Source: Leuconostoc litchii (lineage in GTDB: Bacteria; Bacillota; Bacilli; Lactobacillales; Lactobacillaceae). From it: a stretch of DNA of 64,000 nucleotides. Positions 1 through 8,691 of this stretch are shown here, one piece after another. Numbering within the stretch: the first letter of the stretch is position 1; each line of letters opens with the position of its first letter. Made by a program: the position numbers and the translations under genes. The stretch spans positions 449,955-513,954 of the forward strand of contig NZ_SDGY01000001.1 in NCBI RefSeq assembly GCF_008107645.1. Direction: 5' to 3'. The notes under the pieces were generated by a model that had not been told where the DNA came from, ran no database searches, and saw only the letters and a list, made by a program, of their open reading frames with translations.

Positions 1-1339
1 CAAGTTGGGTTTCATTCAATTTCATTTCTTGAGAAAACTCAGAATATGTTAAATCCTTATTGTCCGGTATCATCAAACCCAATTTTGTAATAATAATATC
101 TTCTTGATGCTTCACATTATTTTCAAAAGTGGTTCCTTCGTTCAAATACATTTTCGATTCAGAATCTGATTCGTTGTTGTTTGCTGGATAAATGTAAAAC
201 CCCATTTTGGCTTTAAATCGAAACATATATGCCAAAACTTGTAAATAGTCTTTATTTGCAATGTTCTTAATGGGTTTATATTTAGCGTCTGCAATTATTC
301 TTTTGTTACTATTTTTACTAATAAAATCAGGATAAATTCGGCCAATTTGGAAATAATTTTTGCTTTTTGAAAATAATTGTTGCGCATCTATACCTAACTT
401 GTTTTTTGGATGATAAAAATTTGTCCCAATCAACTTATTGATGTATTCTTCCCAAAGCCATGCCCCATCAAATAAGATACCATTAATATGATTTGGACCA
501 AAGCCTATGTTGTGTTTTTGATGTTGCAAGATTTTTAAGCATAAACGCTGTAATAAACGATACTCATGATAATAGGCATGTCTAATAGGATTGTGTTTGT
601 TATTTGTCATAACTCTATTTCGGTCAAAATATTGATAATTTGGTGTAGATTCAATGATTTTATCCGATTGATCTTTACATTTTGCGAGGATTACCTTTCC
701 AAATTCCTTAGTTTTAACAAATTCAATAGTATGCCGAACGAGCTGATTCATAGCATTGTCAAATGAAAATTCTCGCTGTTTAAAAGCAACATTACCAACA
801 AATGGTGTATTGACTTGAACGTGTTTTTTTACGTCTATGATGCCCTTCACGTTCGAATTATTGTAGCTTCGCCAGACATAGGTTTTATAAAGCCCTTTGC
901 GCATAGCTTTCTTCAAATACAATGGAAATAAAAAAATATAAAGATTAAAAATTCGTTCTGATTGACTAAAAGAAGTATCAAAATCAGTTACATTTGGTAG
1001 ATCAAGAACTTTTTCCAACAAATATTGAAAAAAATAATCGTTCCTTTGCTGCTCATCACCTTGAACAAGTGAAAAACGTGATTGAATAATCAATTCTTCG
1101 TCGTCAAAACCCAGAAATCCCATAACGTTACTTGAACGATAACTATTATTCACACTTTGTAAAACCATTTGGTCGCCACTTAGATCATCAGAGTTATCTG
1201 TGATATTTGGGAAAACAAATAAGTCTTCTTCCTCTAACTGGTTCAATGTTTTATCCAAAATCTGGTTCGTTAATGAAGATATCGAATTCAATATCGACTT
1301 ATCGTTCATTGTATTATCAGTAATTAGTATCGTTTTCAT
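1..1339 (-). CDS. mcrC: McrC-like subunit of modification-dependent restriction system (3' end outside window)
   Basis: The minus strand stays open from an ATG at 1339 to the window edge (about 446 codons, no stop found), so the C-terminus is missing. About residues 335-355 carry a PD-(D/E)xK nuclease signature: a YPDF block followed by a D-A-K block (GRIYPDF ... IIADAKYKP). This is the catalytic centre of the McrC/LlaJI family. McrC associates with the McrB GTPase and cleaves DNA bearing modified cytosines. The start overlaps the end of the mcrB-like gene by 23 bases, which implies translational coupling. The family assignment rests on the motif and on the McrB neighbour; substrate specificity cannot be read from the sequence. 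Confidence 0.82.
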   Translation of the reverse strand, partial: MKTILITDNTMNDKSILNSISSLTNQILDKTLNQLEEEDLFVFPNITDNSDDLSGDQMVLQSVNNSYRSSNVMGFLGFDDEELIIQSRFSLVQGDEQQRNDYFFQYLLEKVLDLPNVTDFDTSFSQSERIFNLYIFLFPLYLKKAMRKGLYKTYVWRSYNNSNVKGIIDVKKHVQVNTPFVGNVAFKQREFSFDNAMNQLVRHTIEFVKTKEFGKVILAKCKDQSDKIIESTPNYQYFDRNRVMTNNKHNPIRHAYYHEYRLLQRLCLKILQHQKHNIGFGPNHINGILFDGAWLWEEYINKLIGTNFYHPKNKLGIDAQQLFSKSKNYFQIGRIYPDFISKNSNKRIIADAKYKPIKNIANKDYLQVLAYMFRFKAKMGFYIYPANNNESDSESKMYLNEGTTFENNVKHQEDIIITKLGLMIPDNKDLTYSEFSQEMKLNETQL

Positions 1340-3530
1340 CTTGAGTACTCTTTTGATAATATGCCGCTTGGAACCGATCCATGATTTCACTTTCATTATA
1401 CATGCCACGTATGTACTCTTCTAAAAGAGGTTGCAGATAATCATTCCAAAGTTCATCAAAGTCAATCTGTTCAAGTTTCAAAAAATATGATGGGCCAATT
1501 TGATAGTTTTCATTCAACTCTTCTGTTGCAGAAATTTCATTATTTAGATCAGTTAATTTTTTAATAGCTTGCTCTCTAACACTGTCCTCGAGCGTATCCA
1601 ACATTTTCAATTGGTCTGATGCTTTTATTTCTACAAAACGGAATCGACGCCTCATAGCAAAATCAAAGCTATCGACAGAACGATCAATATCGTTCATAGT
1701 ACCAATGATATAAACATTTTCTGGTACAAAAAACATTTCGCTAGGATCATCATGCAAGTTAGCATATTGTGTTGACACAGCACCGGTTTCTCCACGATAA
1801 CCGGGATCGATACTGTAAAACAATTCACCAAATATCTTTGAAATTTCACCCCGATTAATTTCGTCAATAATGAAAACAAATGGTTTTTTATTTACTGGAC
1901 TTTTTCGTTCATGATTTTTAAGTTTCTGTTGGTTCTCTCGAATGTCTTTGTATATTGAAAAATAATAGGAATTTTCCTGCCGCTGTATGATATTGTATTT
2001 TTTGAAAAAGTCTGATACATCTTTAGGACGAGAAAAATCAGAATCGAAAGACGCCAACATTTTCAACAAATAATTCGTTTTTAAAACAACCTTGTGAGAT
2101 ATATTACTTCTTGGTGCAATTAAATTAATTTTATCATTATCAATAGTATCAAAATAAAATTCACTACCCTCCTGGAGTTTCAATTTAGATTCACCAATCG
2201 TAATAGTTTCAATATAGGCATTCAGCAAAATTTTCGTATCATTTTCAAGTGTCTGTTCTTCATCTGACTTTTGTGACAGTTCCAAATTCTGTCGTGCTTT
2301 TCTTATAAACTCTGTAAAAACACCGTTCTTAAGTTCAAATCCCATATTACCATCTGCATCTGCTAATGGCCTTAATCCTTCTACAAAGTCGGTGTAATCA
2401 TAACTAGGGTGGAATTGAACAAAACCGATTTGTTTTTGTTGTTCTTCTGATAAGTTGTTTACATCTGTTGTTTCTCCGTTACTGATAATATCTGCTGCCA
2501 TTGATTTTGCCAAAAATGTTTTGCCAGTACCTGGTGCGCCTCGAAGAATCATATTTTTAGAATTAAGTAGTAGTTCTGATTCCTTCATGTGCATGTCTTT
2601 ATCACCTTTTCTGTCATGTTGAGATAAATATTTTTGATAATCTTGATACCAGTTACGTATTTTGAAATTAGAATAATTCCACCCATGTCGACCATTACCT
2701 TTGACAATGTTTAAATCATCAATAATTGCATTCATTTCTTGATGGTGGTTCAAAATGATGCCATTTATCAAATCAGATATTTTCAAAAATTCATCACTCG
2801 TTGCAATAGCAAACAAGTTATCTGGGATTAATTTTATTGCTTCTTTATCAGTTTCTGTAAGACTCTTAATGTATGAAAGTAACTGCCTGATAGATACTAA
2901 CTTTATCCTTTGATAATTTTCTTTATCATCCCAATATCCAGATAACCAGTTTGCTTTAGGAATCGCTGCTGTCCATTTCCCCTGGTCATAAAAATCCAAA
3001 AAGTCTTGTTTTCTATTTTGTAGTTCTGTCGGAATAGTTCTGTGATTATTAGAGATTAATCCTGACTTGTTCAAAAAATAATTATAGTCTTGCTTGACAT
3101 TGTTAAGGGCAAATTGAATTAACTGACTGGTATCAGCTATTTTATCTGAATCTGAAACTTTCCAAATGGTCTGTCGATTGGTATAAAAATACCACTCTCT
3201 GGATTTAAAATCAGTTTCCCAATTTATGAATAAATTATGACCATCATGAGGATTTTGTTTTACATGGCCTAATTTTTTCAATTTCATGACAGAAACAGAT
3301 TTATCATTATAGTTTTCAAATGGTAGTTCATGAGTACGCGTGTACGTCGATTTTAAAATGACGGCATCGCCTATCTTAATTTCATTCAAAAGTGCTAACA
3401 TTTTTTGGTACTGTTCATTATCTTCTTGACCAACCCAACCCAGTTGCCATTGACCGTTTGCAATAAATTCATCTGAAAAATCTTTTTCTCCCATCATCGT
3501 CCCGACGAAATAAACATCGTTATTAGTCAT
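1317..3530 (-). CDS. mcrB: McrB-like AAA+ GTPase subunit of restriction system with EVE-like N-terminus
   Basis: The 737-residue protein has two parts. Residues 1 to about 130 are rich in tryptophan and resemble the EVE/PUA-like modified-base reading domains seen at the N-terminus of many McrB proteins (inference from residue pattern). Residues about 325-700 form an AAA+ motor with Walker A GAPGTGKT at about 331-338, a Walker B block IIDEINRG at about 554-561, the sensor block GTMNDIDRS at about 610-618, and arginine-rich RRR at about 628. In this family the N-terminal domain recognises modified DNA and the motor drives translocation by GTP hydrolysis before McrC cuts. It is the first gene of the mcrBC pair, with a GAGGAG ribosome site just upstream. 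No methyltransferase lies beside it, as expected for a type IV system. Confidence 0.88.
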   Translation of the reverse strand: MTNNDVYFVGTMMGEKDFSDEFIANGQWQLGWVGQEDNEQYQKMLALLNEIKIGDAVILKSTYTRTHELPFENYNDKSVSVMKLKKLGHVKQNPHDGHNLFINWETDFKSREWYFYTNRQTIWKVSDSDKIADTSQLIQFALNNVKQDYNYFLNKSGLISNNHRTIPTELQNRKQDFLDFYDQGKWTAAIPKANWLSGYWDDKENYQRIKLVSIRQLLSYIKSLTETDKEAIKLIPDNLFAIATSDEFLKISDLINGIILNHHQEMNAIIDDLNIVKGNGRHGWNYSNFKIRNWYQDYQKYLSQHDRKGDKDMHMKESELLLNSKNMILRGAPGTGKTFLAKSMAADIISNGETTDVNNLSEEQQKQIGFVQFHPSYDYTDFVEGLRPLADADGNMGFELKNGVFTEFIRKARQNLELSQKSDEEQTLENDTKILLNAYIETITIGESKLKLQEGSEFYFDTIDNDKINLIAPRSNISHKVVLKTNYLLKMLASFDSDFSRPKDVSDFFKKYNIIQRQENSYYFSIYKDIRENQQKLKNHERKSPVNKKPFVFIIDEINRGEISKIFGELFYSIDPGYRGETGAVSTQYANLHDDPSEMFFVPENVYIIGTMNDIDRSVDSFDFAMRRRFRFVEIKASDQLKMLDTLEDSVREQAIKKLTDLNNEISATEELNENYQIGPSYFLKLEQIDFDELWNDYLQPLLEEYIRGMYNESEIMDRFQAAYYQKSTQDENDTNY

Positions 3531-3578
3531 AATAAAAGTAACTCCTCATTTGTTAAACTATTTGCACTAAGTATTTAA

Positions 3579-3608
3579 ATTGTACCCTCAACCACTCGTA
3601 CTAGTAAA
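3579..3608 (-). promoter_or_regulatory. Candidate promoter of the mcrBC pair
   Basis: On the minus strand a TTTACT -35-like box and a TACAAT -10 box are separated by 18 bases, about 50 bases upstream of the mcrB start. The match is moderate and based on sequence only. Confidence 0.4.
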
Positions 3609-3712
3609 GCAAGTTTTGACATTAACAGTTACTTTCTGTCACACAAATTAGTTGCCTATGTCAATGATTAATTTACTAATATATATTTATATCATTTTTT
3701 TAGGAGAAAAAG

Positions 3713-4825
3713 ATGGATTTAAAAAAGAATGCAAAACAATTTTGGAGTAAAATCAACGATTTTTGGCATAATTTATCAGCTAATAAAAAATTGCTGACGA
3801 GTGGTATTACACTGTTTATAATAGTGATGGCAATTATTGGATCAATTGTTAAAACTAATATCGACAATAGTAAACTAAGTCTGCAAATGTTGGAATACAA
3901 GAAAAACGGTACACTTTTTCCTGAACTTCCAGAGAAAGCTGATGAAAATATCAATCATATCGTATATATAAAGAGACAAACAGCATCCAAATCACATGTG
4001 AAAATTGGTTTTAGAATTTTTGGTGATACCACAACAGCCGATGCTAATGGCTACTTTAAGTTAACCTATGACGATAATATTCAAGAAAACACAAACATCA
4101 AAATCACGACAAAACACAATAATATACATATCAGCAAAATAGTAACAGTAGTACCTAGTGCTAAGAAACTGCAAGCAATTGAAAAACAAAACAAGCAGAT
4201 TGAACAATACAAAAAAGAAGCAGAAGCAGTAAAAAAATCGTCATTAAAAAACCAAATCCTTCGCAGAAGCAAAAAATTCAATTCAAGGGATATCTTCCTC
4301 AATTATTGTGACTTCGAAATCAAACGATAATGAATTTACAGAAGTTTCTGACTCTGATATAGTCACAGATGTCAATGTGAAACAAACAAAGCTGTATCCG
4401 TTGAACTATACTTAGAACCTTGTGATTCAGCCAAAAAGGCACTGGCGGGAAAAAGACCAGTGAACAAAAAAGTAAAGATTTAGAAACTGCAAAAAATAAG
4501 TATAAAAAAATGTCAAGACTTGTGAGGTAAAGTTCAATGATTATGCCATTGAATACTTAATTGATAAAAACACTTCAACAATTTAGGAAACTACCACTGA
4601 TGATCATTCTATTTCTCAGTCTAAGTTCACTGGTAGTATGGGTGAGACAATCAGTTTCAATTTAGATGGACTAGAAAGGACTGGTTTTAATCATTATGCC
4701 GGAAATGATTTGGTAGCTATTTTTAATGATTCAAATGGTAATTCTAACAAAGCCATCCAGATGGACCTTGAAACAACTAAAAATTCCTACTTTAAAACTT
4801 TAAATTTGGATTTACAGTGTTGGTC
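3713..4825 (+). pseudogene. Frameshifted membrane-anchored surface protein
   Basis: An open frame at 3713-4330 (205 aa) starts with a good AGGAG ribosome site. It encodes a short cytoplasmic head, one membrane segment at about residues 28-45, a region resembling a bacterial Ig-like fold at about 105-140, and a Lys/Glu-rich coil at about 150-180. Past the stop, protein-like sequence resumes in other frames: one block at about 4290-4413, another at about 4387-4490, and a third from about 4590 through 4825 that is only partly recovered as an open frame starting at 4638. An in-frame TAG also lies near 4584. The gene has therefore lost its frame at least twice, and its 3' end is cut at about 4825, where an unrelated minus-strand relic begins. 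No family name can be given; the product would have been a cell-surface protein. Confidence 0.6.
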
Positions 4826-4834
4826 AATATCATT

Positions 4835-5390
4835 CAGTGAGGTATCTTCAATCTGCGCTAAATGTTTCCTTTTCCAACTGTTAAATGAGCGTTACCAACC
4901 TGCCACCGCCCTTTCATGTCTCGAGGTAAGGCATCATAAATTTATTTGATGGCTTTAGCATGACGATCATTTAATAGATTTTCAGGCGCTGTCTCAACAA
5001 TTTCTTTTTTAAATCCACCAACGCCTCTCAATATTTCCTGATGCCGCAATAGTTCTTGTGATGACATTAACTGTTTTATAAACTGTCATTTGGCTTGATA
5101 TAATTGTTCTTCAATCTTATTCGAACCACTTTCTGTATTGCGATCAGCTCCCTTAATCAGCAAATCTAAATCACGGTAAGCAAAGGTTAACTCAATTGAT
5201 TTTGAGATCAAATCTTGTACCTTGGATGCTAATTCTTTGTTAAAAAAGCACATCTCCGTATATTTGAGAGTGTGCTTGTCTGAATTTTAGCTTGTAATTG
5301 CGTTGATACACTCAAGGTTGTTTGGAAGTTTGGCACACCCGCTTTGAATTAAAATCCTTGTCTGTCGCTTACAACTGTCTAATTTCCGAT
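4835..5390 (-). pseudogene. Relic copy 1 of an unrecognised gene family
   Basis: Minus-strand translation gives protein-like blocks broken by stops and frameshifts. Examples are D-R-Q-G-F, then FQTTLSVSTQLQ, then FNKELASKVQDLISKS, then FAYRDLDLLIKGADRN, and a tail with LRGVGGFKKEIVETAPENLL. The same blocks recur in decayed form near 30650-30945, 33800-33945 and 38545-38640. I do not recognise the parent family. This is the longest copy and the best template for identifying it. Confidence 0.6.
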
Positions 5391-5449
5391 ACCAAATGAA
5401 TAAACTTAAAATAACATAGCCTAAGCATGGTTTCTGCTCTGTACTATCG

Positions 5450-6169
5450 TTAACTTATTATTTCTACTTTTGCTCTTATTTTTTTACTTCCTTTGCTTTT
5501 AGCAGTAAAAATCAAATTCTTTGAGATTTTGTTTGTGTTGGAAACATGAGTTCCAGCACACGCCTCTGTGTCCAAATTGTCAATTGTAACAAGTCTAATC
5601 TTGCTAATTTCTTTAGGAATGAGACTAACAACTGTTCTAACTTTTGAACTTTCATCTTTAATATTTTTTCGATTAATTACTTTTGTAGTGACCGAATGAT
5701 TATTAGATAAAGTTGTGAGAACAGCATCCCAAAATGTATGTTGATCAAACGCACTCTTTTTTGTATTAGTTGGAAACAATAGTTCAATACGAGCGTGATC
5801 ATCAAATATTTCACTACTTGAAACTCTGCACTCATATTCACTCCCTGCTACCGCTGCGATTAAGTGTAACAAAGTATGATATTGACATTTTTGTTCTCTA
5901 TCAGTTTTATTAACTAGTTGCCGTACTGGTTGTTTTGAATTTAATTCATCGTCAAGAGTATAAATAATCGTGTCATCTTTTTGCTGTGCATCAAGCACGG
6001 TAAATTCTTTGCTGTTTTGTATGATGTGGGCAATATCCATTGGTTGTCCACCACCGCCTGGATATATAATTGTTTTTTCAAACTCAACTACATTTCCTTC
6101 AACTTTTTTAATTTTGGTTTCTAATTCGGTTAAATCACTTTGCTGTAAATATATCAATTTTTCTGACAT
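5450..6169 (-). CDS. alaX: Alanyl-tRNA editing protein (AlaX type)
   Basis: The 239-residue protein matches free-standing alanyl-tRNA editing domains, which hydrolyse mischarged Ser- or Gly-tRNA(Ala) in the cytosol. The zinc-binding signature is visible: H98-T-L-L-H102 and C204-A-G-T-H208, corresponding to the HxxxH and CxGTH motifs of the AlaRS editing domain. An IYPGGGGQP block at about 35-43 matches the AlaX N-terminal domain. The length fits the AlaX-M class. It follows the LysE-type exporter by 6 bases, so both are probably co-transcribed from the palindrome-rich promoter near 6740-6810. A GGAG ribosome site lies upstream. Confidence 0.88.
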   Translation of the reverse strand: MSEKLIYLQQSDLTELETKIKKVEGNVVEFEKTIIYPGGGGQPMDIAHIIQNSKEFTVLDAQQKDDTIIYTLDDELNSKQPVRQLVNKTDREQKCQYHTLLHLIAAVAGSEYECRVSSSEIFDDHARIELLFPTNTKKSAFDQHTFWDAVLTTLSNNHSVTTKVINRKNIKDESSKVRTVVSLIPKEISKIRLVTIDNLDTEACAGTHVSNTNKISKNLIFTAKSKGSKKIRAKVEIIS

Positions 6170-6175
6170 GCGTTT

Positions 6176-6733
6176 TCATCTCCATAAATCTATAATTGAA
6201 ATAATCAAAAGTATAGCAATGACTGTATTAAAAATTTTGTAATGCTTTTTGTACGTATTTTCAATAAGTTGTCCAAATAGCGTCCAAGACAATGTCCCCA
6301 ATGAACCCATTATAATCATTAATAGCAATCGAGAAAGCATACTTCCAAGTTGCCCAGTTAAACTATAAGCTGAAAGACCAGTTATAAAATATAAATATAC
6401 CTTGACGTTAGTTAATTGAACAGCTAAACCATTTTTAAATCCCAAAATCATCATTTCATTTTTTGATGGCTTGCTATTGTAAACATGATAAGTTAAATAA
6501 CCCAGATACAAGCTTCCAATTATCTTCATTAAAAATAGAATTATCTGATTTCCCTGAACTTGTGTAGCAAAAAACATGATTATTATTCCGATAACTGAAA
6601 ACCCGATTGCCATGCCTAAGTTCAAAGGTAAGCTTTTTTTAAATCCCATGTTTTGCCCCGATAGCATAGCCATAATGGTGTTCGGACCAGGTGTGAATGA
6701 CATGATAAATATAAATAAAATAAATGACGTCAT
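6176..6733 (-). CDS. LysE/RhtB family amino-acid exporter
   Basis: The 185-residue integral membrane protein has the family signature SFTPGPNT at residues 12-19 followed by about five or six hydrophobic segments. LysE/RhtB proteins export amino acids or related metabolites. The start has an AGAGG ribosome site that abuts palindrome CATTGCATATGCAATG. The gene is divergent from a MarR gene at 6878 and precedes alaX. Coupling an amino-acid exporter with a tRNA-editing protein suggests a response to excess or wrong amino acids, which is inference. The substrate is unknown. Confidence 0.83.
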   Translation of the reverse strand: MTSFILFIFIMSFTPGPNTIMAMLSGQNMGFKKSLPLNLGMAIGFSVIGIIIMFFATQVQGNQIILFLMKIIGSLYLGYLTYHVYNSKPSKNEMMILGFKNGLAVQLTNVKVYLYFITGLSAYSLTGQLGSMLSRLLLMIIMGSLGTLSWTLFGQLIENTYKKHYKIFNTVIAILLIISIIDLWR

Positions 6734-6751
6734 GAATTATCCTCTCTTTTC

Positions 6752-6810
6752 CATTGCATATGCAATGAATTTTAAGAAAATTATATCAACATATCATTGC
6801 GTTTGCAATG
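6752..6810. promoter_or_regulatory. Twin palindromic operators between lysE-alaX and marR
   Basis: Two 16-base sites share CATTGC-N4-GCAATG. They are CATTGCATATGCAATG at 6752-6767 (perfect palindrome) and CATTGCGTTTGCAATG at 6795-6810. Their centres are 43 bases apart, about four helical turns, in the divergent intergenic region. This is the expected layout for a MarR dimer pair controlling both directions. Confidence 0.75.
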
Positions 6811-6877
6811 GGTTTTGAAATATATGTTATACTAATTTCAATTACAGCGCTTCAAAAGCCAAAATAAAGGAGAAATA

Positions 6878-7276
6878 ATGTTTGAAATTATTAGAAATAT
6901 AGGTTCTATCACCCGAAAATTACAAATTCAAAGTAATCAAAAATTTAATTCGTTAAATTTGGGAAATAATCGATTTATTTATATTATTCGTATTTGTGAG
7001 AATCCAGGAATGTTTTTAGGCGAGATAGCTGACCAACTCAGTATTGACAGAACAACAGCTTTTCGGACAATTAAAAACTTAGAAAAATTAGGTTATCTTA
7101 ATACAGTTGAAGATAGTAAAGATAAGCGATTAAGGAGAATTTATCCTACAAACCTCGCTTCCGAAATTTATACAGAACTTCATTTTTTTGAACAATCCAG
7201 TTCAGAAACGTTACTACAAAAACTTAATAACCAAGAAAAAGAGCAACTTTTACAATTATTGAGGAAAATAATGTAA
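6878..7276 (+). CDS. MarR family transcriptional regulator
   Basis: The 132-residue protein has a winged-helix domain: helices at about residues 45-62 leading to DRTTAFRTIKNLEKLGYL (about 64-81), then a wing with DSKDKRLRRIYPT. This is the MarR signature. The start has an AAAGGAG ribosome site. Divergent orientation and the twin palindromes in between indicate that it represses the lysE-alaX operon and itself. It is a paralogue of the MarR at 55923-56378, with a matching N-terminal NVG/NIG pattern and a similar recognition helix. The ligand is unknown. Confidence 0.85.
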   Translation: MFEIIRNIGSITRKLQIQSNQKFNSLNLGNNRFIYIIRICENPGMFLGEIADQLSIDRTTAFRTIKNLEKLGYLNTVEDSKDKRLRRIYPTNLASEIYTELHFFEQSSSETLLQKLNNQEKEQLLQLLRKIM

Positions 7277-7297
7277 TTGATTGATTAAATGCAAATC

Positions 7298-7456
7298 TTA
7301 AAGGTTCTTTGAACAACGATAAATAAAAAAAGTCAGCACACTGGCAATTATCATAGCAACATGTAGTGATTCACTCGAACGCATAAAGATTAAAAATATC
7401 GGAAACATAAACCCAACCCCGACCATAAAGCTAAAATATATTAATTTTTGCGCCAT
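7298..7456 (-). CDS. Possible 52-residue membrane peptide
   Basis: A short ATG-initiated minus-strand frame encodes MAQKLIYFS followed by two hydrophobic stretches and a CSKNL end. It could be a small two-helix membrane protein. It lies just beyond the terminator of the MerR gene and convergent to marR, without a convincing ribosome site. It could also be a remnant of a longer gene. Confidence 0.35.
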   Translation of the reverse strand: MAQKLIYFSFMVGVGFMFPIFLIFMRSSESLHVAMIIASVLTFFIYRCSKNL

Positions 7457-7470
7457 TGTAACAACTAAAA

Positions 7471-7494
7471 AAGACCGATTGTTTAATCAGTCTT
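7471..7494 (-). terminator. Terminator of the MerR gene
   Basis: The inverted repeat AAGACTGATT/AATCGGTCTT (one G-U pair) with loop AAAC is followed on the minus strand by a run of T. It closely resembles the hairpin at 8641-8666 in stem and loop. Confidence 0.75.
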
Positions 7495-7529
7495 TAGCCT
7501 CTCGTATTTTTTTGTGAACTATTCAATGG

Positions 7530-8363
7530 TTACTGATTTACCGGCAGTTGTAGTTCAACCGTGAGTATTTTTTCAGAATCATTTGGATCCGTATGATAAA
7601 TTTCTCTCATAGGACCAGAAATATGATAATTATTTTCCGTGACCCATTTGAGTAACTGATTGCCGCTGTCCCCAATATTTTCTAACCCTTCATTATGAAT
7701 GATTGAAGCTACCTTTGCCGCTGGTATTTCTCTAATTTTAACACTAGATAATTTTTCAATATTGAGCGTACTAGTAATTGGCTCAACAATTTCTTGATCA
7801 ACGGATTCAGCATCTTGACTTAAATATAAACCTGAATAATACATTGTTAAACAAGGTGTGGATAGAATTCCACCACTGTTTTTTATTTCGTTTTCTAGAG
7901 TAGCCCATATATTTTCAGAAAACTCATCGTAAGTCTTAGAACTCTTTTGATATGTTTTTCGTAATGCAGCTGCTAAAAATGGCCGAGTGGTTTTAATAGT
8001 AATGCCGTTCATAAAATTAATTCCTCCGTTATTATATAGAAATAAATTGGTTTGAATATGTTTTATTTGTTGTTCAGTTTGATTAATCACTTTTTGTAGT
8101 TCTTTGACTTGCTTATCAGCAATTTCTCGAATTTTTTGTGCGTCATTTGCATCATTAGCAAAAAAGTATGCCATTTCTTTGATTGTTAAACCTAACTCCT
8201 TCAAAGAATTTATTTCGGCTACACGCAAAAGTTGTTCAGAACTATATTCTCGGTATCCATTAGTCTTATTGACGCTAAATGGTTTTAGAATATTTAATCG
8301 ATCATAGTATCTTAGTGTATACACAGATATATCACTAATTTTAGAAAACTCATCAATTTTCAA
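7530..8363 (-). CDS. MerR family activator with GyrI-like effector domain (BmrR type)
   Basis: The 277-residue protein has an N-terminal MerR winged helix (residues 1-70, including SVYTLRYYDRLNIL and GYREYSSEQL), a dimerisation coiled coil at about 75-112, and a C-terminal effector domain at about 120-277 like that of BmrR/GyrI. Such proteins activate multidrug efflux or detoxification genes when lipophilic cations bind. No efflux gene is directly adjacent, so the target may be itself or distant. A 14-base palindrome at 8395-8408 lies in its own promoter. Confidence 0.85.
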   Translation of the reverse strand: MKIDEFSKISDISVYTLRYYDRLNILKPFSVNKTNGYREYSSEQLLRVAEINSLKELGLTIKEMAYFFANDANDAQKIREIADKQVKELQKVINQTEQQIKHIQTNLFLYNNGGINFMNGITIKTTRPFLAAALRKTYQKSSKTYDEFSENIWATLENEIKNSGGILSTPCLTMYYSGLYLSQDAESVDQEIVEPITSTLNIEKLSSVKIREIPAAKVASIIHNEGLENIGDSGNQLLKWVTENNYHISGPMREIYHTDPNDSEKILTVELQLPVNQ

Positions 8364-8394
8364 ACCAAAATTCCTCCAATTTTTTATGTGAAAC

Positions 8395-8408
8395 TACTTT
8401 CGAAAGTA
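8395..8408. promoter_or_regulatory. Palindromic operator upstream of the MerR gene
   Basis: TACTTTCGAAAGTA is a perfect 14-base palindrome about 30 bases upstream of the BmrR-like start, where a MerR dimer would bind between promoter elements. Confidence 0.6.
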
Positions 8409-8640
8409 ACAGCAATATCAATTGATAAGTTTATTCTAAACTATCGAGCTACTCTAATGTCAATTCAGAAAGAATTATATTTTTGTTAGTGATTAAGTTC
8501 GTGTGACTATTGACTTGTTTTCTCTCCTAGTTAGACATAGTCATTAGTCAAAATACAAAAAAATCACACAATTAAAAAAATTTCCCACGCCCGACTGTAC
8601 AGTTAAAACAAAGCAATTCTTGTAACATTTTATTCTAAAA
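8409..8640. other. Non-coding gap upstream of the BmrR-like gene
   Basis: No open frame or protein-like relic was recognised. The stretch separates the BmrR-like promoter from the SDR terminator. Confidence 0.5.
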
Positions 8641-8666
8641 AGAGACTGATTGTTTAATCAGTCTCT
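8641..8666 (-). terminator. Terminator of the SDR gene
   Basis: AGAGACTGATT and AATCAGTCTCT form a perfect 11-base stem with loop AAAC, followed by T residues on the minus strand, 26 bases past the SDR stop. Confidence 0.85.
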
Positions 8667-8691
8667 AGTCCATTCTTTTAATTTTAGTAAA

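Noticed and set aside
566-766. Short plus-strand frame over the mcrC region
   Set aside because: It lies opposite the long mcrC frame with its catalytic motif and has no ribosome site.
4638-4949. Independent 103-residue gene
   Set aside because: Its first half continues the broken surface protein gene and its second half reads across the junction into minus-strand relic DNA.
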